DNA from: Bordetella parapertussis
GTDB lineage: Bacteria; Pseudomonadota; Gammaproteobacteria; Burkholderiales; SG8-39
DNA length: 10,077 nt
Direction: 5' to 3'
Assembly: GCA_945906975.1 (NCBI GenBank)
Contig: CAMDRY010000077.1
Coordinates: 1 to 10,077 of the forward strand
Under the pieces are notes generated by a model. It made no database searches, was not told the DNA's origin, and saw only the letters and a list, made by a program, of their open reading frames with translations. The position numbers and the translations under genes were made by a program. Shown here piece after piece: positions 6,820-10,077 of the stretch (within the stretch, counting starts at the first letter, position 1; the number at the start of each line of letters is the position of its first letter).

Positions 6820-7818
6820 TCACTTAACCGGTGTGATGTTGGAATAATTGGCTGCGACAAACCCGACCTTGTATGCGCCGTAAGAAATGGGCGGGTACTT
6901 GGGCGGGTCGTCAGGGCCATGGCAGGTCGGCAGGGCGCTCAGCTCCTTGTCAAGGTTCGGACCGAAGAAAAATGCCATCGAGTAACGGTCCCGCCCGGCC
7001 TCATTCAGTACCCGATGTGGTGTCGAAAGGAAGCGGTCGTTGGTCCAGCGCCGCAGGATGTCGCCCGTATTGATGAGGAACTTCCCAGGCAGCACGGGTG
7101 CGTTCATCCAGACACCGTCGGTGCGCCGGATTTGCAGCCCGCCGACGTCGCGTTGCATCAGAAAGGTGAGAAACCCCGCGTCGGTATGCGCGCCTGCTCC
7201 GAACTGGTCCGGAACGCTGGCGTCGCGCACCGGATAATGCAGCATGCGCAACTGCATGTAGGGCACGTCAAAATACCGCTTGAAATAGTCCGCGGGCAAG
7301 TCGAGGGCGCGTGCCACCACCGGCACCATGCGCAGCGCCAGCTCTTCCATCGCACCCTGGTAGGCGAGCGCCGCCTCACGAAAGCCCGGCAGGTCGCGCG
7401 GCCACAGATTCATGCCGCGGAAGGGTTTGTTGGCAATCACGTCCGGATCGTTGGCACTGCGCTCACGAATGCAGAAAAAGGACTCGTTATAGTTGGGCTT
7501 GCGCGCGACCTCGACTTTGGAGTGGCGCTGGATGCTTTCGTTGACCATCATGTAGCCGATGTTGTGCTCGTTCAGCTTGATTTCCCGCTTCTTTTCCACA
7601 GGCATGGCGTGCACGCGCTCGGAGGCGGCGAAGGCGCTGTTGATCAGCGTTTCTGGAATCCCGTGATTTTCGATATAAAAGAATCCGACGTTCTCGCAAA
7701 CGTAGCGCAGCGAATTGGCGAGCGAGTCGAGTGCACCCGCGTCGCCACGCAGGTAGGGACCGACGTCAAGGCCGGGAATGGGGTTTTCCTCGGTGGGTTT
7801 TTGCATCGTTGCAGCCAT
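6820..7818 (-). CDS. 2-oxoglutarate/Fe(II)-dependent dioxygenase, isopenicillin N synthase-like family
   Basis: This 332-residue cytosolic enzyme has both domains of the plant/IPNS-type 2OG oxygenases. The N-terminal DIOX_N part has YVCENVGFFYIENHGIP at 39-55. The C-terminal jelly roll carries the iron triad His211-x-Asp213 (GAHTDAG) and His268 (STPHRV), with Arg278-x-Ser280 (RYS) for 2-oxoglutarate. GGLQI, WMNAPVLPGKFLINTGD and RWTNDRF are also typical. The complete triad and RxS motif argue for an active 2OG-using hydroxylase or desaturase; the substrate is unknown. ATG 7816-7818 is preceded at 6 nt by GGAG (plus-strand 7825-7828), which fixes the start over Met5. Transcribed with Bug receptor 2, it probably acts on a compound that receptor helps to import. 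A close relative could be an ethylene-forming or amino-acid oxidase type enzyme; this cannot be decided here. Confidence 0.93.
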   Translation of the reverse strand: MAATMQKPTEENPIPGLDVGPYLRGDAGALDSLANSLRYVCENVGFFYIENHGIPETLINSAFAASERVHAMPVEKKREIKLNEHNIGYMMVNESIQRHSKVEVARKPNYNESFFCIRERSANDPDVIANKPFRGMNLWPRDLPGFREAALAYQGAMEELALRMVPVVARALDLPADYFKRYFDVPYMQLRMLHYPVRDASVPDQFGAGAHTDAGFLTFLMQRDVGGLQIRRTDGVWMNAPVLPGKFLINTGDILRRWTNDRFLSTPHRVLNEAGRDRYSMAFFFGPNLDKELSALPTCHGPDDPPKYPPISYGAYKVGFVAANYSNITPVK

Positions 7819-7884
7819 GGCGCACTCCGGTAATGATGCCGGGGAATCGGGCGGTTCGCGGCCGGAAAATCCAAGCCATCCTGC

Positions 7885-7913
7885 AGGTTAGTTCGGCGTA
7901 AATCCCGGGTCAA
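7885..7913 (-). promoter_or_regulatory. Candidate promoter of the dioxygenase-Bug 2 operon
   Basis: On the minus strand TTGACC (7913-7908, 5 of 6) is followed after 17 bp by TAACCT (7890-7885, with the TA and final T conserved). Transcription would begin near 7878, about 60 nt before the start codon. The -10 is weak, but this is the best match in the 258-bp gap, and a promoter is expected there because the hairpins upstream would separate this operon from the rid-Bug 3 unit. Confidence 0.35.
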
Positions 7914-7944
7914 GCGCCACTGTCACGGAGGCAGGGCGTGCCCA

Positions 7945-7966
7945 GGCGGGTTTTTGCGTACCCGCC
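7945..7966. other. GC-rich hairpin GGCGGGT / ACCCGCC
   Basis: A 7-bp GC-rich stem (7945-7951 with 7960-7966) closes an 8-nt loop. It lies between Bug receptor 3 and the dioxygenase gene, about 110 bp past the Bug 3 stop on the minus strand. There is no T tract on either side, so it is a possible weak terminator or mRNA structure only. A short palindrome GGCCCGGGCC follows at 7976-7985. Confidence 0.4.
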
Positions 7967-8025
7967 GGTCGGATAGGCCCGGGCCTGACCGTGTGTCGCC
8001 CTTCGAACCTAGATTCGCACATCGA

Positions 8026-8056
8026 CTGGAAAGCCACGCCTGGGATGGATTTCCAG
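8026..8056. terminator. Hairpin downstream of Bug 3, similar to that at 5687-5719
   Basis: CTGGAAA (8026-8032) pairs with TTTCCAG (8050-8056) around a 17-nt interior. CCA (8034-8036) and TGG (8046-8048) extend the stem past a single mismatch, leaving a 9-nt loop. It begins 20 bp after the Bug receptor 3 stop codon on the minus strand. It lacks a T tract, so its role as terminator is inferred from position; stem, interior length and loop size match the hairpin after pyrC'. Confidence 0.45.
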
Positions 8057-8076
8057 CTGTTCCCGCAAGCGCGGAC

Positions 8077-9063
8077 TCAGTTCGCTTTTGCGCCCGCGGC
8101 GCGCACAATTTTGCCCCAGCGCTCGGTCTCGCTGCGAATGACATCGGCAAATTGCGCCGGCGTACCGCCGAGAACTTCCATGCCCTGGCCCTGCAGTTTT
8201 TCACGCACACCGGGCAAGGCCATGATGGCCAGCAGTTCGCTGTTGAGTTTGTTGACGATGGCATCGGGCGTGCCGGCGGGCGCCGCCATGCCGAACCAGG
8301 CCGAGATGTTGAAACCGGGCAGGCCTTGCGTGGCGAGCGCCGGCATTTCCGGCCACCACGGCAGCGGTTTCTCCGAGGTCACGCCCAGCGCTTTCAGCTT
8401 GCCGGCTTTTACTTGCGCCAGCGCCACAGGCACGCTGGCAAAAGCCATGGTGACCTGACCGGACAACACGGCGTTCATGCTGTCGGGCGTGCTCTTGTAG
8501 GGCACATGGGTCAGCTTGATCTTGCCGAGCGTGCTCATCAGCTCACCCGACAGGTGTTGCGAAGTGCCGCTGCCGCCCGAGGCGTAAGTCAGCTCGCCGG
8601 GTTTGGCCGCGGCCAGCTCGACCAGCTCCTTTAACGATGTCACCGGCAGCGAAGGCAGCACCACCAGCACATTGGGGTTGGCCGCGAGCAGTGCGATCGG
8701 CGCAAAGTTCCTGACCGGGTCGAAGGGCATTTTCTCGTACATCGCGGCGTTGATGGCATGGGTGCTGATGGTGGCCATCAGCAGCGTGTAGCCATCTGGA
8801 GCGGACTTGGCGACCGAATCGGCGGCGATGTTGCCGCCGGCACCCGGTTTGTTCTCGACGATGACCGACTGGCCGAGGCGGCGCCCCAGCTCGTCGGCGA
8901 CGATGCGCGCGAGGATGTCGGCCGAGGACCCCGGGCCGATGGTGACGACGATTTTCACCGGCTTGGTCGGATACACCTGCGCCGATGCCAGCAGCGGCGT
9001 CAGCGCGCAGGCCAGCACCAGCAGTGATTTTTTCCAGAGCTTCCGGAACGATATGGCGGACAT
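8077..9063 (-). CDS. Bug/TctC-family substrate-binding protein (Bug receptor 3)
   Basis: This is a 328-residue periplasmic receptor. The open frame reaches back to 9102, but the ATG at 9061-9063 has AGGAGAA 5 nt upstream (plus-strand 9069-9075) and opens into a clean signal peptide: MSAISFRKLWKK, hydrophobic 13-25, ASA cleavage before Gln29. The mature start VYPTKPVKIVV and D-x-L-AR are Bug-like, but the ligand loop reads TIGPGSSAD instead of the usual F-PPGG-x-x-D, a difference from the other two receptors that may alter ligand choice. YASGGSGTSQHLSGEL, THVPYKS and the C-terminal ETERWGKIVRAAGAK complete the family pattern. It follows the Rid gene by 40 bp, so both are probably one operon. 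No membrane partner is present. Confidence 0.94.
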   Translation of the reverse strand: MSAISFRKLWKKSLLVLACALTPLLASAQVYPTKPVKIVVTIGPGSSADILARIVADELGRRLGQSVIVENKPGAGGNIAADSVAKSAPDGYTLLMATISTHAINAAMYEKMPFDPVRNFAPIALLAANPNVLVVLPSLPVTSLKELVELAAAKPGELTYASGGSGTSQHLSGELMSTLGKIKLTHVPYKSTPDSMNAVLSGQVTMAFASVPVALAQVKAGKLKALGVTSEKPLPWWPEMPALATQGLPGFNISAWFGMAAPAGTPDAIVNKLNSELLAIMALPGVREKLQGQGMEVLGGTPAQFADVIRSETERWGKIVRAAGAKAN

Positions 9064-9103
9064 GGTGGTTCTCCTGGCAAGGGATGGAATTTGGCGATGC
9101 AAA

Positions 9104-9505
9104 TCAGATGACGGCGATGCCCTGGATCTCGATGACGATGCCGGGCCGGGCGAAATGCGAAACGGTGATCAGGGCGCTGGCGGGGAAACGCCCGCCGGAA
9201 AATTTGCTGGCGCGGATTTTCACGAAGCTGTCGCCGTGGCGCGGGTCGTTGATGAACACCGTCATCGACACCAGGTTGGCGAGCGCGCCGCCGGTGCGCG
9301 CGAGGGTCTTGTCCATCAGTGCGAAGCAGGCGTGGGCCTGGGCCTCAAAATCCCCGGAAATGTCCTTGCCATCGAGGTCGGAGGTGGTGGTCTGGCCGGC
9401 CAGCCAGACGGTGCGGCCGCCTTCGGTGATCACTGCCGGCGAAAAGGCGCGCGCCTTTTGCATATCGCTAGGCTCGAGGTAGGACACTTTGGCGGCTTCG
9501 GTCAT
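9104..9505 (-). CDS. RidA/YjgF/UK114-family protein lacking the canonical catalytic arginine
   Basis: This is a 133-residue Rid-fold protein, expected to be a cytosolic trimer. The ATG at 9503-9505 is used because AGGAG lies 7 nt upstream (plus-strand 9513-9517); the upstream in-frame part (to 9556) is not Rid-like. Conserved features: FSPAVITEGGRTVWLAGQT, the middle FxxMDKTLARTGGALANLVSMTVFI, and C-terminal VIEIQGIAVI with Glu126. Canonical RidA hydrolyses reactive enamine/imine intermediates using an Arg in an FPAR motif. Here that motif reads FPAS, so Ser110 replaces the Arg, which places it among Rid subfamilies for which imine deaminase activity is not expected. It may instead bind or turn over an intermediate of the pathway fed by Bug receptor 3, 40 bp downstream. 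It is divergent from the MarR-type regulator. Confidence 0.92.
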   Translation of the reverse strand: MTEAAKVSYLEPSDMQKARAFSPAVITEGGRTVWLAGQTTTSDLDGKDISGDFEAQAHACFALMDKTLARTGGALANLVSMTVFINDPRHGDSFVKIRASKFSGGRFPASALITVSHFARPGIVIEIQGIAVI

Positions 9506-9573
9506 GGCGTGGCTCCTGGATCGTGTTGTTGCCGGTCGGGCGCATGGTCCGTGCATGCCGGCTTGGTAAAATC

Positions 9574-9602
9574 ACGGTAGAGGCAAATTAGCTTCATGTC
9601 AA
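9574..9602 (-). promoter_or_regulatory. Candidate promoter of the rid-Bug 3 operon
   Basis: On the minus strand a perfect -35 TTGACA (9602-9597) is followed after 17 bp by TACCGT (9579-9574; TA and final T conserved). Transcription would start near 9567, giving a leader of about 62 nt. The -35 lies inside the imperfect palindrome at 9589-9606, so a bound repressor would block it. Confidence 0.5.
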
Positions 9603-9621
9603 GATACTTTAGATCAAGATA
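9589..9621. promoter_or_regulatory. Candidate MarR operators in the divergent region
   Basis: TAGCTTCA-TG-TCAAGATA (9589-9606) is an imperfect 18-bp palindrome, 12 of 18 positions symmetric. Its right half TCAAGATA recurs exactly at 9614-9621, 15 bp downstream, with a weaker left half. The first site covers the rid -35; the second reaches the possible marR -10 at 9620-9625. MarR dimers typically bind palindromes of this size in divergent gaps beside their own gene, so autorepression plus repression of rid is the natural inference. Confidence 0.5.
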
Positions 9622-9625
9622 AAAT
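9620..9625 (+). promoter_or_regulatory. Candidate -10 element (TAAAAT) for the MarR gene
   Basis: TAAAAT lies 13 bp before the ATG at 9639, so an mRNA from it would have only about 7 nt of leader. No Shine-Dalgarno sequence is seen before the ATG. An alternative extended -10, TGG-TAAAAT, is at 9564-9572 and would give a leader of about 60 nt containing both candidate operators. The choice cannot be made from sequence. Confidence 0.3.
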
Positions 9626-9638
9626 ACGCATCACCACC

Positions 9639-10077
9639 ATGCCCCGTAAAAAAACCAAGGCCCCGGCCGATTCCATCGATGTCTTTCTCGCCGAATGGCG
9701 GCGCGAGCGGCCCGACCTCGACCCCTGGCCGCTCGCCATCATCGGGCGCGTGTCGCGGCTGTCCGCGCACCTGCAGCGCCGCGCCGAGGCCTGGCTGGCG
9801 CCGCTCGGCCTGACCTGGGAGACCTTCAGCCTGATTGCTTCCTTGCGCCGCGCCGGCGCGCCCTACGAGCAAAAGCCGTCGGATTTGCTGCGCCTGTCGC
9901 TGCTAACTTCGGGCGCGATGACCAACCGCATCGACCGCGTCGAGGAGCAAGGCCTGGTGCAACGCCTCGCCGACCCCCACGACAGGCGCGGCGTCATCGT
10001 CAAGCTGACGCCGGCCGGCCGCGCACTCGCCGACAAGGCCATCGCGCGCCACTTCGAGGCCGCGGCCGCGCTGCTGG
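9639..10077 (+). CDS. MarR-family transcriptional regulator (3' end beyond the window)
   Basis: The frame from ATG 9639 is open for 146 codons to the right edge. After a basic N-terminus (PRKKTK), a helix at 31-55 (PLAIIGRVSRLSAHLQRRAE...) forms the dimer region. The winged helix-turn-helix follows: TWETFSLIASLRRAG (59-73), KPSDLLRLSLLTSGAMTNRI (79-98) with recognition helix near 89-103, then the wing LADPHDRRGVIVKLTPAG (110-127), whose DxHDRRxxxVxLT is the MarR signature. MarR dimers usually repress a divergent neighbour and release DNA on binding small, often aromatic or phenolic, ligands. Here the divergent neighbour is the rid-Bug 3 operon, with 133 bp between the starts holding the candidate operators. 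Typical members have 145-180 residues, so little is missing. Confidence 0.92.
   Translation, partial: MPRKKTKAPADSIDVFLAEWRRERPDLDPWPLAIIGRVSRLSAHLQRRAEAWLAPLGLTWETFSLIASLRRAGAPYEQKPSDLLRLSLLTSGAMTNRIDRVEEQGLVQRLADPHDRRGVIVKLTPAGRALADKAIARHFEAAAALL

Noticed and set aside
6778..7833. 351-codon open frame on the plus strand
   Set aside because: It is antisense to the dioxygenase gene, whose iron triad, RxS motif and ribosome-binding site are clear; no domain is recognisable in the antisense product.
7991..8076. Possible small plus-strand gene across the hairpin after Bug 3
   Set aside because: The open frame continues antisense into Bug receptor 3, has no ribosome-binding site and no recognisable domain.
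9506..9556. 17-residue N-terminal extension of the Rid protein
   Set aside because: It is not Rid-like and would begin upstream of a good AGGAG site that serves the ATG at 9505.
1..10077. CRISPR array, tRNA/rRNA, insertion sequence or phage remnants
   Set aside because: No regularly spaced repeats, tRNA cloverleaf, transposase motif or terminal inverted repeats were seen on either strand.

Overview
The window is dense, GC-rich bacterial DNA that looks like a betaproteobacterium of the order Burkholderiales. The main reasons are three separate Bug-type (TctC) periplasmic substrate-binding proteins in 10 kb with no membrane partner, and a pyrimidine operon of the yqgE-ruvX-pyrR-pyrB-pyrC' type shared by pseudomonads and betaproteobacteria. 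Species cannot be told from the sequence alone.

Layout. (1) 1-147, minus: the first 49 codons of a DNA photolyase running off the left edge. (2) 302-1270, plus: Bug receptor 1, divergent from the photolyase, with a sigma70-like promoter built on a tandem 9-bp repeat. (3) 1339-5657, plus: a tightly packed run of yqgE, ruvX, pyrR, pyrB, a small cupin gene and a dihydroorotase-like pyrC'. Three junctions are 4-bp ATGA overlaps, one is a 3-bp gap and one is a 1-bp TAATG overlap. (4) 5658-5793: a convergent gap with a hairpin. (5) 5794-7818, minus: a 2-oxoglutarate/Fe(II) dioxygenase followed 15 bp later by Bug receptor 2. (6) 7819-8076: a 258-bp gap with a probable promoter and two hairpins. (7) 8077-9505, minus: a Rid-family protein followed by Bug receptor 3. 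(8) 9506-9638: a divergent regulatory region with candidate operators. (9) 9639 to the right edge, plus: a MarR-family regulator, cut off by the window.

How the parts work together. The central operon makes aspartate transcarbamoylase (PyrB), and its pyrC' product has lost most of the metal-binding histidines of dihydroorotase, so it is probably a structural partner of PyrB rather than an enzyme. The unusual element is a metal-site cupin inserted between pyrB and pyrC'. The right-hand part looks like an accessory uptake and catabolism region: Bug proteins capture a carboxylate-type solute, the dioxygenase probably oxidises it or a derivative, and the Rid protein and MarR regulator form a divergent control unit. 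Substrates cannot be read from the sequence. No tRNA, rRNA, CRISPR array, insertion sequence, phage gene or origin was seen.
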